Below, one piece after another: positions 17,201 to 25,652 of a stretch of DNA of 57,249 bases. This DNA comes from Bacteroidota bacterium (GTDB taxonomy: Bacteria; Bacteroidota; Bacteroidia; SXHM01). A program made the translations under genes and the position numbers. Position 1 is the stretch's first letter. Every line of letters begins with the position of its first letter. The notes under the pieces are model-generated. The model searched no databases. It saw nothing but the letters and a program-made list of their open reading frames with translations, and was not told where the DNA came from. Where the stretch lies: assembly GCA_947478465.1 (NCBI GenBank), contig CANJWH010000014.1:1-57249 (forward strand), in the 5' to 3' direction.

Positions 17201-17722
17201 ATTGTTGAGATTACTAACTAAGCATCGGCTGATGCTCTCATTATTATAAAAATAAACAGCATCTGAAGTCAGTTCCAATTTTGAAATTTCTGAGGTGTTT
17301 GGCAGCGTTGATGAAAGTTCAGTATAGTTATAAATTCCCTTTTCATCTTTTGAAAGATATCCGAAACCATTTCTGCAACCTGCATAAACTCTGCTTTTCT
17401 GAGGATCAGCAACCATCGTAAAAATAATATCGGGCAGGCTTATTTCTTTCCAAAAAGCTCCATCATATGTAAGCACACCTCTGCGGTTTGCAAAAAGCAT
17501 TACCTCATCATTATCCTGGACAATAGACCAGTTCTGATTACTATAAACTGTTTCGCTAAGGTTAAAATTGGTGATGTAGGAACTGCCTTCCTGAGAAAAG
17601 CAATTAACAATTGACAATTGACAATTGTTAATTAATAAAAGCAGAAAAAAGACTCTGCCTAAAAAAGAAGTGATGGGTAAAAAAGGATATCGCACTAAAC
17701 CAAAATTGTTTCTTGCAAACAT
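14204..17722 (-). CDS. Membrane adenylate cyclase (class III) with large periplasmic beta-propeller sensor
   Basis: This 1172-residue protein has a signal peptide with an AATTG-repeat-derived core (about 25-45). Propeller-type repeats follow (ENEIVISTVTGGCIIINKKT; NNGLWLSHEYGLSRIDN), then a Lys/Glu/Gln-rich insertion (about 385-525), more propeller, a Y_Y_Y-like domain (PPGSYTLRVRARN), one TM helix (885-907), a coiled linker (REQALLEEKVRLRTSQLAEQ) and a class III cyclase domain. Metal aspartates are D972 (FTDFKDF) and D1016 (IGDSYM). Adenine-selecting K1012 and D1083, plus N1090 and R1094, agree with ATP, not GTP, as substrate. The layout mimics hybrid two-component sensors, with a cyclase replacing the kinase, so it should turn a periplasmic signal into cAMP. 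It is co-transcribed with the amidohydrolase. Confidence 0.9.
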   Translation of the reverse strand: MFARNNFGLVRYPFLPITSFLGRVFFLLLLINNCQLSIVNCFSQEGSSYITNFNLSETVYSNQNWSIVQDNDEVMLFANRRGVLTYDGAFWKEISLPDIIFTMVADPQKSRVYAGCRNGFGYLSKDEKGIYNYTELSSTLPNTSEISKLELTSDAVYFYNNESISRCLVSNLNNTRQWTTTSENPFAGTIKFKDKIYVLVSGKGLHVIEKDTLLEVKGTSSLPNEILFSAAFDQSHVLIGSNTDELFLFDGKSFTKFLFEGQKHVTENILATGVDLNENEIVISTVTGGCIIINKKTGATSQSINYRTGLPDDELYAIGKDRNNGLWLSHEYGLSRIDNNLPVRNYSSYPGLEGNLNAVATIGTTVYVATSQGVYFLTKTYDTQEVKKLFQLQDREKLERTRTEEKKQTGQADLQKLFDTPIESSQPDKPDKEAKKELREEKKKKNKDKWNALFGSKKKKQLQKANEEESAEPEEVVQTETESQTQPPVQNEKQQPVKTAEQKTKSVKSETPSAAQKSFGTYIFKKINGLNEKCKQMLAFKEQLLIATNMGLYVVKDDAAKILVPNRYINCIAASENHNRFYIGTNNGFLSVRWDGTAWLVENGFENFSSPVYSITEDRGKSLWLGSDGVVYNTVLSETAGITATKAYSFEKDYAEKVITGRVDGKVNFFLSSGIYAYDAAKDSLVHADKNSDGIIKKFNRRYVSSQEDITWAYNNTEKKWKSYKNNASQNLIYSAYLDLFDGIQNIFVDALGNFWVIDGENTLYKILPSDKFIEMHDFNVYIRGVSDNQENNFSLEQLVVDAANNMLSFKIAAPYYLKTDATEYQYIIDGLMTDWSKWDSNSEIGPFPLPPGSYTLRVRARNILGTVSSEKTLSFSINPPFYKTWYFYLLYALVGVGLVWLFIRFREASLKREQALLEEKVRLRTSQLAEQKEKTEELLLNILPHETAEELKSKGFATTRFYNMASVMFTDFKDFTKISETMKPTELIGELDSCFRKFDDIIEKYSLEKIKTIGDSYMCAGGIPKADDFNPIRITLAALEICEFMDQRRKEKKVIAPFEIRIGIHTGPITAGVVGKKKFAYDIWSDTVNTASRMESSGKVGKVNVSGTTHEFIKTYFDCEHRGKIEAKNKGEIDMYFVTGIKERYSVNGKGKLPNELFLELLASEESLQKA
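17601..17637. repeat. AATTGACAATTG-type short repeat array (signal peptide of the cyclase)
   Basis: About three imperfect copies of CAATTGA lie in a row. On the minus strand they encode NNCQLSIVNC, the hydrophobic core of the cyclase signal peptide. Related arrays lie in the signal peptides at 29541 and 33246. Confidence 0.7.
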
Positions 17723-17772
17723 AAGGATTGCAGATGAATTTTAAAACGCATCTGTTTAGTTCGGCAAGAAAT

Positions 17773-17780
17773 TAAATTTG
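17773..17780 (+). promoter_or_regulatory. Possible -7 element of the TonB-dependent receptor
   Basis: TAAATTTG fits TAnnTTTG, but no TTG lies at the usual distance upstream. It sits only seven bases before the start codon, which would make the transcript nearly leaderless. Confidence 0.25.
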
Positions 17781-17787
17781 CAGTCAA

Positions 17788-20148
17788 ATGCGCGGTTTTA
17801 TTGCCTTTCTTTTTATTTTTTGTTTCGGTCAGGTCACTGCCCAAAGCTACCTGCAAACTATTCGGGGTAAAGTGGTGGATAAGCAATCGCAATCAGCTTT
17901 GCCTGGCGCAAGTGTTGTTGTTGTTGATTCGGTTAAACTTCTTGGAACCGCAACTGACGAAGAAGGCGTTTTTAAAATTACCGGAGTACCTGTAGGAAGA
18001 AAACAACTGAAGATTTCTTACCTCGGTTATAAGGAAACAACAATTCCTGTAATTGTGAACACCGGTAAAGAAACCATAATAGATATTGAGTTAGAAGAAA
18101 GTGTTGTGATGGGTAAAGAAGTTGTCATCAGTGGCGAGCGCGATAAATCACAAACACTTAATGAGATGGCAACAGTAAGTGCACGTTCATTTACTGTTGA
18201 AGACACACGTAAATATGCCGGTTCCCGTGGCGACCCGGCTCGTATGGCAGCCAACTTTGCCGGTGTTACCGAAGCGAATGATGCCCGTAACGATATTATC
18301 ATTCGCGGCAATTCACCTATTGGTTTGCTCTATCGTTTAGATGGTGTTGATATTCCAAATCCAAGTCACTTTGGTAATTTGGGGTCAACGGGCGGACCAA
18401 TAAATATTCTGAATAACAACGTTCTTGATCGTTCTGATTTTTTTACGGGAGCATTTCCTGCTGAATACGGCAACGCCATGTCGGGTGTGTTTGATTTACG
18501 CATGCGACATGGAAATAATGAGAAGCGTGAATACATGGCGCAGGTGGGTTTTAACGGGCTTGAAGTTGGATTAGAAGGGCCTTTCTCTAAAAAGCACAAA
18601 GCAAGTTATCTTGTCAATTACCGCTATTCAGTTCTTGCGTTGGTTGCTTTGTTTGGTGTTGATTTTGGTTCAGGAGGAGCATTACCTTTATATCAGGATG
18701 TGTCATTTAAATTCCATTTCCCTACTAAGAAAGCCGGTATCTTTTCTTTGTTCGGTGTGGGTGGAACAAGCTACATTGAGTTGCTTGAAAGCAAAGGCAA
18801 GAAGAATGATACCTATGCTTCAGGCGGATCAGATAATTACTTTGGTTCTGATATGGGTACGGTTGGTTTATCGCATACGTTCTTCTTCAGCGAGAAGGTG
18901 TTTTCAAAACTGATTATTGCTATGTCAGGAACGAGGAATAATATAAAAGACGATTCGCTCAGTACCGTTGATGGCACTCCTATTCCATCTTACCGCAATC
19001 GCTCTTCACAACATAAGTTGACAGTTAATTATAGTGTCAACAAGAAATTCAGCGCAAAGAATACTGTGAAAACAGGATTTATTCTAGACCGTTACGGTTT
19101 TGATTTTACAGACAGCACCTTGATTAACGGAACACATTTCATCACGCTGCGCAACTTCAATGGCAATTCTTTTCTTTTACAAGCATACATGCAGTGGCAA
19201 CATCGTTTTACTGATAATCTTTCTGTTACCACCGGAGTTCATTATCAACAATTTTTTCTGAACAACAGTTATGCAGTTGAACCGCGCATGGGTTTGAAAT
19301 GGGACATGGGAAAAGGAAATGCATTGAGTTTTGGTGCCGGCTTTCACAGTCAGATACAAATGTTGCAAGCCTATTTTGTAAAAACAGATTATAATGACGG
19401 AAGCTCTGCACAGACCAACAAAAACATGAGTTTATCACAAAGCAAACAAGTGGTGCTGGCTTATGATAACACTGCAATAAAAGGCATGCGTTTCAAATTC
19501 GAAACGTATTTTCAATACCTGAGCAAATTGCCTGTTGAGCAGCGTTCATCGTATTATTCATTGGTAAATACAGGTGCAAACTTTGACACGCCCGATACTG
19601 ATAGTCTGGTAAATAAAGGAACAGGCTATAACTACGGATTAGAATTTACCGCTGAAAAATTCTATTCAAAAGGTTGGTACACTTTATTTACCTCTTCACT
19701 TTATGAATCAAAATACAAAGGCAGTGATGGTGTGTTGCGCAACACTGCATTCAATGGAAACTATACTGTGAATGTATTGGGCGGGAAAGAATTTAATGTA
19801 AGCAAGAAGAAGCAAAATAAAACCGTTGGCTTTGATGCTAAAGTCACATTTGCAGGAGGCAAGCGATACATCCCAATTAATCTCGATGCATCAACAGCAA
19901 GTGGCAATAGCGTTTATTATTATGATCAGGCATACAACAACAAACTGAAAGATTATTTCCGCCTTGACTTCAAAATCTCTTTCAAATCTAACGGCAAGAA
20001 AGTAACACACGAAGTGTTTGTTGATTTGCAGAATATCCTAAACCGTAAAAATATTTTCAGGAAAGAGTATGACCAACGCAAGCAGGAAATAACAACCAGT
20101 TATCAGTTTGGTATTTTTCCTACTGCGATGTACAGGGTTTTGTTTTGA
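17788..20148 (+). CDS. TonB-dependent outer-membrane receptor with CarboxypepD_reg-like domain
   Basis: This 786-residue protein has a signal peptide (MRGFIAFLFIFCFGQVTAQ), a carboxypeptidase-regulatory-like beta sandwich (about 24-108; IRGKVVDKQSQSALPGASVV), a TonB plug (about 110-240; NDIIIRGNSPIGLLYRLDGV, GAFPAEYGNAMSGVFDLR) and a 22-strand-type barrel ending in GIFPTAMYRVLF with the terminal Phe. Such receptors import bulky ligands using TonB energy. There is no neighbouring SusD or iron gene to indicate a ligand. It is transcribed divergently from the cyclase gene (65 bp between starts), so shared regulation is possible. A REP-like repeat follows its stop within 10 bp. Confidence 0.9.
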   Translation: MRGFIAFLFIFCFGQVTAQSYLQTIRGKVVDKQSQSALPGASVVVVDSVKLLGTATDEEGVFKITGVPVGRKQLKISYLGYKETTIPVIVNTGKETIIDIELEESVVMGKEVVISGERDKSQTLNEMATVSARSFTVEDTRKYAGSRGDPARMAANFAGVTEANDARNDIIIRGNSPIGLLYRLDGVDIPNPSHFGNLGSTGGPINILNNNVLDRSDFFTGAFPAEYGNAMSGVFDLRMRHGNNEKREYMAQVGFNGLEVGLEGPFSKKHKASYLVNYRYSVLALVALFGVDFGSGGALPLYQDVSFKFHFPTKKAGIFSLFGVGGTSYIELLESKGKKNDTYASGGSDNYFGSDMGTVGLSHTFFFSEKVFSKLIIAMSGTRNNIKDDSLSTVDGTPIPSYRNRSSQHKLTVNYSVNKKFSAKNTVKTGFILDRYGFDFTDSTLINGTHFITLRNFNGNSFLLQAYMQWQHRFTDNLSVTTGVHYQQFFLNNSYAVEPRMGLKWDMGKGNALSFGAGFHSQIQMLQAYFVKTDYNDGSSAQTNKNMSLSQSKQVVLAYDNTAIKGMRFKFETYFQYLSKLPVEQRSSYYSLVNTGANFDTPDTDSLVNKGTGYNYGLEFTAEKFYSKGWYTLFTSSLYESKYKGSDGVLRNTAFNGNYTVNVLGGKEFNVSKKKQNKTVGFDAKVTFAGGKRYIPINLDASTASGNSVYYYDQAYNNKLKDYFRLDFKISFKSNGKKVTHEVFVDLQNILNRKNIFRKEYDQRKQEITTSYQFGIFPTAMYRVLF

Positions 20149-20152
20149 GAAT

Positions 20153-20231
20153 GTCGTCACTCCGAACTTGTTTCGGAGTCTTATCAAAAGATGCTGAAAC
20201 AATCCCGATAGCTATCGGGACAGCATTACGG
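20153..20231. repeat. REP-like repeat, left copy flanking the 2TM gene
   Basis: It contains the unit hairpin ACTCCGAA / TTCGGAGT (20159-20166, 20172-20179) preceded by CGTC. A second stem follows, ATGCTG...CAGCAT, enclosing a perfect 18-bp palindrome TCCCGATAGCTATCGGGA (20203-20220). It is an inverted copy of the element at 20551-20625. Confidence 0.8.
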
Positions 20232-20272
20232 AATAAAAAGTTTATAGCTTTGTATAAACAAAACTACAAACC

Positions 20273-20542
20273 ATGGAAAACGAAACCGCAAAATATCTCC
20301 GCGCAAAAAAGCGTGCAAAAAAACTGAAAGGATTTTACAGTCATCTTGTAAGCTACCTTGTGGTTAATTCATTTCTTGTAATTATTAATCTCATCACTTC
20401 GCCTGAGCATTACTGGTTTTATTGGCCAATGCTGGGCTGGGGCTTTGGATTGTTCTGGCATTTCTGCGGAGTGTTTGTGTTTAACCAATTCGGGCAGGAC
20501 TGGGAAGACAGAAAAATAAAAGAATTGATGGATAAAGAATAA
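20273..20542 (+). CDS. 2TM-domain protein
   Basis: This 89-residue protein has the small 2TM-domain pattern. A charged N-terminus with AKKRAKKLKGFYSHLVSYLV leads into helix 1 (about 26-42), YWFYWPMLGWGFGLFWHF forms helix 2 (about 48-68), and FNQFGQDWEDRKIKELMDKE ends the chain. Such domains occur alone or fused to histidine kinases and other regulators in Bacteroidota; the function of the stand-alone form is unknown. It is bracketed by inverted REP-like repeats (20153-20231 and 20551-20625) and followed by a bidirectional terminator (20631-20659). Confidence 0.82.
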   Translation: MENETAKYLRAKKRAKKLKGFYSHLVSYLVVNSFLVIINLITSPEHYWFYWPMLGWGFGLFWHFCGVFVFNQFGQDWEDRKIKELMDKE

Positions 20543-20550
20543 AAACAATC

Positions 20551-20625
20551 ATGCTGTCCCAATAGCTATCGGGATTATTTCAGCATCTCATACTATTAAG
20601 ACACTGAACCAAGTTCAGTGTGACG
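20551..20625. repeat. REP-like repeat, right copy flanking the 2TM gene (inverted)
   Basis: It reads as the reverse complement of the left copy: ATGCTG, the palindrome TCCCAATAGCTATCGGGA (20557-20574), CAGCAT, then the unit hairpin ACACTGAA / TTCAGTGT (20601-20608, 20614-20621) and TGACG. Confidence 0.8.
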
Positions 20626-20630
20626 AAATA

Positions 20631-20659
20631 AAAAACTCTCCCGATGGGGAGAGTTTTTT
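20631..20659. terminator. Bidirectional intrinsic terminator
   Basis: The stem CTCTCCC / GGGAGAG (20636-20642, 20647-20653) has a four-base loop and is flanked by AAAAA and TTTTTT. It can end transcription of the 2TM gene (plus) and of the FG-GAP gene (minus). Confidence 0.85.
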
Positions 20660-20682
20660 ATTTACAGCTATTTCAGTTCGAG

Positions 20683-23556
20683 TTATTTAACCGCTACTTT
20701 GTAAACACTTTCTGTTCCGTCAGCAATAACTTTAATCAAATAAACACCTTCTGCAAGGTTGCTTAATCCGATCTCCAGCTTTTGCGATGGTGCAGTGTTA
20801 TAGAAAGCCTGTTGAGCAGCTGTTCTTCCTTCCAGATCCATTACGTTTACAAATACTTTGTTGTAAGCCTGATTATTAAGGCTTATAAACAATCTGTCTT
20901 TTGCCGGGTTAGGATAAAGGCTAATTGCGTTTACGTTCACAGTGTTTATTCCTGTTGCAATATCAACCACAACCGGAACGCGCTCGCTTACACATTCTGT
21001 AGAAGCCAACTCAACTTCCCAATCGTAGAAGTAGTAGTAGTACTGTGCACCCTGATTAGAACCTGTGATTGACAACACATCAGTAATAGTGTACGGATAG
21101 GCAACACCGCTGCTGTTACGTTGCAGACGCGGAGCATTGTAACCAAAGTTGGTATTGTTCACTGTTGCATTAGTAGTCAACTCATAGCTAAAGCCGGGAG
21201 TAAGTGCAAAGTTTAAGGTTACACGAGACTCACCAACAGGAATGTTTGCAGTTAAACTTGCAATAACAGTTCCACCTGAGTTTTTCAATTGTATTTCGCG
21301 GTTGCCTTGTGTATCGGTGTATACTTTTACTGATACCAATGTGCAGTTTGATGTTACATCAAAGATCAGGTTTCCGTTGGTAGTATTTCCGCTGAAGGTG
21401 TTTCCTGAGTGAGCAGTAATACCTGTGTATTGTGTTCCTCCCGGATAAGTAGTGATGTCTTCTACATAATAAGTAGTAGGAGCATTAAGGACAGGAGTTG
21501 TGTAAGAGTTTCCTGAACCCAACAAGGTGCCGCCTACGGGCAAATCATACCACTGCGGATTGTTACCGGTTGCATTCAATGTAGTTGATGCAGGGAAACT
21601 AAGTGTAACATCGTTTGCTGTTGGAGCAGCAGCAGGAAGCACATCTACTGTAATAGCTGAAGAAGTAAACGAACCGCAAACCCCTTGAATGGTTAAGGTA
21701 TAATCACCTGCCTGTGTTGCATCAAAAGACTGTGTTGTTGCACCACCCGGTGACCACAGATAAGATGTTGCAGATGGAGAAATACCATTTAAAGTAACTG
21801 AACCACCTTCACAGAAAAGCAATTCTCCGCCTGCTGTAACGGTTGGTGTTTCGTCAGGGCTAACTTCTACATCAATCAATGCAGAAGTGTTGCTGCATGT
21901 TCCGTTTGAAACTTTTACAAAGTAAGAACCGGTAGAGTTAGCTGTAACCGATTGTGTGGTTTCACCAGTATTCCAGAGGTAAGAAGTATAACCGCCAACA
22001 GCTGTAAGTGTTGTTGATTGACCTGTGCAAATGATATGCGGACCCGGGATGATGTTTCCGGTGATGCTGCATGTTGCTTCCAACACAGTTACAAACTGGT
22101 CAGCTGCAAGATTATCGAAATGTTGTGTCTCACCTGAAGGAAACCAAACATCAGCAGAAGTGATTTCTTCGTTTTGGCCTAAACCAAAGTGCAGTTGTGA
22201 TGAGTTGATGGTTCCGTAGCTTTCGCCTGCACGTACTTCACGCACCTGTGTTCCGAATGCACCGTGGATAGTAACCTTTGCACCGATTGCACCTTTGTTA
22301 CTGGTTGTTCCTTCCAGATCAAAGGTGATGAAGTGGTTAGCGTTTTTATTATTCAGGTAAAGAACGTCATCAATATTTGTTGGTGATACATAAATATCAC
22401 CGTAAGAAGCAAACACATCAATAAAACCATCGTGATTTAAATCACCGATTGCAAATGAAGACATTCCGTTGTTTGCAAACAATCCGCTTTGTTCAGTAAA
22501 AGTATTGTCGCCATCGTTTTTAAAATATTTCCACTCCGGCCCTGAGATAAGAATGTCGAGGTATCCATCATTGTCAAAATCTTCCATTACTGATTCAATG
22601 TAGTTTCCGCTGTAAGTAAAACCTGAACCTGTAGTAATGTTGGTGTAATGACCTGTTCCGTCATTTGAATAAATCTGGCTTGGAGTATCGTGATTTACAA
22701 GACCTAAATCAAAATCGCCATCGTTGTCAATATCACCGAACATAGAAGTCCATGTCTGGTTGTAGCTTCCAACAGGTTCAATTCCGTATGTTGCTGCATT
22801 TTCGGTATACACGTTGTTTCCGTTATTAACAAACAAACGGTCTTTTCTGCGCAGGTCGGTGTTGCTTGATGAACTCTGACGGCAGTGTGCAATAAAAAGG
22901 TCAAGGTCGCTGTCGCCATCAAAGTCGGTCCAAACGCTGCCGTAGTTACCTGAGTCAGCAGGGTCGCCATTGTAATTGGTTCCGGGATAAATTGCAAAAT
23001 TGATTATGGCTGTATTCAGGTTCAATGTTCCTGAACCATTGTTTACATACATGTGAGCAGCTGCATCGTCATCGCAGCAGAAAACATCAAGCCATCCATC
23101 ATTGTTTATATCGCAGATGCTTATGTTTTGCAAAAAGAAACCTGAGTTGCTAAGTGTAGTGCTGGTAGAAGTAAAAGTAGTGCCATTCCAGAAGAGTTTA
23201 ATCAAGTTAATACCTCCCGCACCATCTGCTATAATGTCTTTGTATCCGTTCTGGTCAATATCGGCAACGGCCATACCCCATGAGCTGCCTCCTCCGTTAT
23301 TAGTGATGTAATAGTTGGTGAAGTTGCCATCGCGTTCCTGAATATCAACATTTACAAGGTATCCCTGATCCATTCTAACCAAGTCATCCAATCCGTCAAA
23401 GTTTACATCGGTTACAGTTACAACACAGCCGCTGTGGGTAGTAGTTGCAAGCCGTGCGTTTGAATTGGTAAAAGAAAGTTGTGCAAACGATGTGCTGATA
23501 CCTGCAACGGCAAGGCTACACAAAGCAACTGCACTTTTAAGAGTAAAATGTTTCAT
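20683..23556 (-). CDS. T9SS-secreted FG-GAP/VCBS protein with ASPIC/UnbV domain
   Basis: This 957-residue protein has a signal peptide (MKHFTLKSAVALCSLAVAGI...FAQ). Seven or more Ca-binding-type loops mark an integrin-like FG-GAP propeller (DVNFDGLDD, DIDQNGYKD, DINNDGWLD, DFDGDSDLD, DIDNDGDFD, DFDNDGYLD, DLNHDGFID). The ASPIC/UnbV domain follows (SNKGAIGAKVTIHG, REVRAGESYGTINSSQLHFG), as in CRTAC1-like proteins. Two or three Ig-like cell-surface repeats (YLWNTGETTQSVTA; YLWSPGGATTQSF) come next, and the last roughly 75 residues are a type A sorting domain (ISLYPNPAKDRLFISLNN ... GVYLIKVIADG). It is expected to be secreted and anchored to the surface. Substrate unknown; adhesion or polymer binding is likely. 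Confidence 0.88.
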   Translation of the reverse strand: MKHFTLKSAVALCSLAVAGISTSFAQLSFTNSNARLATTTHSGCVVTVTDVNFDGLDDLVRMDQGYLVNVDIQERDGNFTNYYITNNGGGSSWGMAVADIDQNGYKDIIADGAGGINLIKLFWNGTTFTSTSTTLSNSGFFLQNISICDINNDGWLDVFCCDDDAAAHMYVNNGSGTLNLNTAIINFAIYPGTNYNGDPADSGNYGSVWTDFDGDSDLDLFIAHCRQSSSSNTDLRRKDRLFVNNGNNVYTENAATYGIEPVGSYNQTWTSMFGDIDNDGDFDLGLVNHDTPSQIYSNDGTGHYTNITTGSGFTYSGNYIESVMEDFDNDGYLDILISGPEWKYFKNDGDNTFTEQSGLFANNGMSSFAIGDLNHDGFIDVFASYGDIYVSPTNIDDVLYLNNKNANHFITFDLEGTTSNKGAIGAKVTIHGAFGTQVREVRAGESYGTINSSQLHFGLGQNEEITSADVWFPSGETQHFDNLAADQFVTVLEATCSITGNIIPGPHIICTGQSTTLTAVGGYTSYLWNTGETTQSVTANSTGSYFVKVSNGTCSNTSALIDVEVSPDETPTVTAGGELLFCEGGSVTLNGISPSATSYLWSPGGATTQSFDATQAGDYTLTIQGVCGSFTSSAITVDVLPAAAPTANDVTLSFPASTTLNATGNNPQWYDLPVGGTLLGSGNSYTTPVLNAPTTYYVEDITTYPGGTQYTGITAHSGNTFSGNTTNGNLIFDVTSNCTLVSVKVYTDTQGNREIQLKNSGGTVIASLTANIPVGESRVTLNFALTPGFSYELTTNATVNNTNFGYNAPRLQRNSSGVAYPYTITDVLSITGSNQGAQYYYYFYDWEVELASTECVSERVPVVVDIATGINTVNVNAISLYPNPAKDRLFISLNNQAYNKVFVNVMDLEGRTAAQQAFYNTAPSQKLEIGLSNLAEGVYLIKVIADGTESVYKVAVK

Positions 23557-23619
23557 GGTTTATTAATTAGGTTTTAATTGATGTTCAGGGTAATAGGTTG
23601 TAATAGTAGGAGAATTAAT

Positions 23620-25551
23620 TTATTGCCGCAACACTTTTCGGTGAAAAGATTTATTAGCGGTTTGAATCATTATAAAATAGATGCCGGAAGTCTGGGGCAG
23701 GGTTATTCTTGTCTGGCGTCCGGTGTTGCTTTGCGACAGTATTAACTGACCTTCTGCATTATAAACAGTGATGGTTTTAATGTCAGTTGGTGAAGAAATT
23801 GAAATCCTGCCGTCAACCGTAAGTGAAGGATAAACGATAAGTTCATTGTTCTGTTCTTTAATTCCGGTGATGAGTTGCACATTAAGTAGGCTATCGTGCT
23901 GCATCAGGAAGGGTTGCTTGTCGGCAGTGTTATACATATCACGGAAGGTGTTAATCTGTGCAGTGCTGAGGGCAAACATCTCGTCAAGAAACTTGGGAGC
24001 TACGGTTTGATAATACATGCGTGCATAAGCCGAAATATCACCTGAGAAACCTGCAACGGGAACATGGTAATGCACATAATCAATGCCCGAACCTTCTGCT
24101 GAATTTTCGATGTTGAAGTCGGTATCGCCTGCGCCTACACCCACCACCGCAACGGTATCGTAAACCGATGATGAAGCAGTAAAGCCTTCGGGCGGAATGC
24201 GGTTGTCTTTCAACATTACGGCAGCACGTTCAAGGGTTGAAGTGTAATTGTTATTTACATCGCCCATTACCATTTCATAGATCTGTGATTTTCCGTTTTG
24301 CTTTATAACATTGTGGTGTGGTTCGTATGCAGGTGTTTCGTTATTCACGCGAAAATCGCTGCCGAATATTCCTGATTTGAATACCGTATCGTTATTAGCA
24401 CTGAGTGCAACAAACTGCACCACCGCCCTGCGCGAAGGATAGCCCGAAGGAAACTTATGACCTGCTTTGTTCTTCAGCTTTACGGTAAAGTAAACGGTAT
24501 CGGCTGTAACACTGTCGAGCGACAGATTAAGGTTAAGTGATTGCAGCTTTAATGAACGCGAGGTGGCGGCAATGGTGGAGTCAAACTTCCAATCGTCAAC
24601 ATAAATATTGAGTGCGGCTTTGTTATTCTTAATCAGATTAAGCATAAAGAAGTTTGCACCCGCAAAGGTGTGTTGATTAAAGGGTGTGCGCCCCGTTAAT
24701 CCCGTTTGACCGTTGGCTATTATGATAGGATCTTCAATGCGGGGCATGTGGCATTTCTGACAGGTAATGCTGTTGGCAGGGAATGATGAATTAAGATACT
24801 CGTGATAGGTTGCCTGCTCAGGAAAAGTGTTTCCGGTAAGGTTGCCATCAAGGTCGGCAGTATTGGTGTACAGCGTGTGGCAAGGTGAACAGAGCTTTGC
24901 CGAATCCATGTGCAGACTAAAGGTAGGGGTGAAACCTTCATACAATATCATAGGTCCTGTTTCGGGGCTTGGAAAAGGGCCGTATTCTTTGCGCGTTGTA
25001 TCAAACGGTATGTTACCCGAGAACATGGTTCCCAAACCGGGTGAGCCGATGGTATGACAGGCCGAGCACGATACACCGTCCATTCCAAGCGTGTCGTTAT
25101 CAATCTGGTCAAGGGTGTAGTGTCCGCCACCGTGATAAAACTGTGTGTAGCGGCCCATGGGTGCGTGGCAGCTGGTACATTTGTCCTGTAGTTCGCCTGC
25201 ATGGGCGGGGTTAATGGTTATCTCCTGTGTAACCTTAGCACGCCACAAAGGGTCGCGGGCGCTGTTGGCCATCATGGTGGGTTGCCAGTGGTCGTAAAGG
25301 TTTACGTCTTCGCCTGCTTCATTGATGTTAGAGATGTGTGATGAGTCTTTACCATGACATCCGCTGCAACGGAAAGAGTTGAGAAAGTAACTGCCCTCAC
25401 CTATGGGTGCGCGGCTATGGTCGCGGAAGGCAGCAAGTTCTTCTTCGGTATGAAAGGATGCTTTTACAGCGTTTTGTCCGGGACTGAAAACGGACATAGC
25501 AGCAATGAAACAAAGTATTACCGCAAGAACAAGAAGTCGTTTTATATTCAT
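23620..25551 (-). CDS. Pentaheme c-type cytochrome with T9SS sorting domain
   Basis: This 643-residue protein has an N-terminal signal sequence and five CxxCH heme motifs, at 62-66 (CSGCH), 125-129 (CTSCH), 162-166 (CSACH), 221-225 (CSPCH) and 264-268 (CQKCH). The middle part is beta-rich and resembles cytochrome c554-like secreted proteins (GHKFPSGYPSRRAVVQFVAL). The last roughly 80 residues (ELIVYPSLTVDGRISISS ... SGIYFIMIQTA) are a type A sorting domain, so the heme protein is predicted to be exported by T9SS to the surface or outside. It might carry electrons at the cell surface or act on small nitrogen or sulfur compounds, but no catalytic residue is evident. It lies 63 bp upstream of the FG-GAP gene on the same strand. 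Confidence 0.88.
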   Translation of the reverse strand: MNIKRLLVLAVILCFIAAMSVFSPGQNAVKASFHTEEELAAFRDHSRAPIGEGSYFLNSFRCSGCHGKDSSHISNINEAGEDVNLYDHWQPTMMANSARDPLWRAKVTQEITINPAHAGELQDKCTSCHAPMGRYTQFYHGGGHYTLDQIDNDTLGMDGVSCSACHTIGSPGLGTMFSGNIPFDTTRKEYGPFPSPETGPMILYEGFTPTFSLHMDSAKLCSPCHTLYTNTADLDGNLTGNTFPEQATYHEYLNSSFPANSITCQKCHMPRIEDPIIIANGQTGLTGRTPFNQHTFAGANFFMLNLIKNNKAALNIYVDDWKFDSTIAATSRSLKLQSLNLNLSLDSVTADTVYFTVKLKNKAGHKFPSGYPSRRAVVQFVALSANNDTVFKSGIFGSDFRVNNETPAYEPHHNVIKQNGKSQIYEMVMGDVNNNYTSTLERAAVMLKDNRIPPEGFTASSSVYDTVAVVGVGAGDTDFNIENSAEGSGIDYVHYHVPVAGFSGDISAYARMYYQTVAPKFLDEMFALSTAQINTFRDMYNTADKQPFLMQHDSLLNVQLITGIKEQNNELIVYPSLTVDGRISISSPTDIKTITVYNAEGQLILSQSNTGRQTRITLPQTSGIYFIMIQTANKSFHRKVLRQ

Positions 25552-25652
25552 TCAATGATTGAAAAAAGCGAGTAAATGTAGGAAAATCTGTTTCGCATTA
25601 ACAAGGTATTCGGTGAGAAGTAAAACAGGTGAAACGGGGGAATGTTTTGGGT

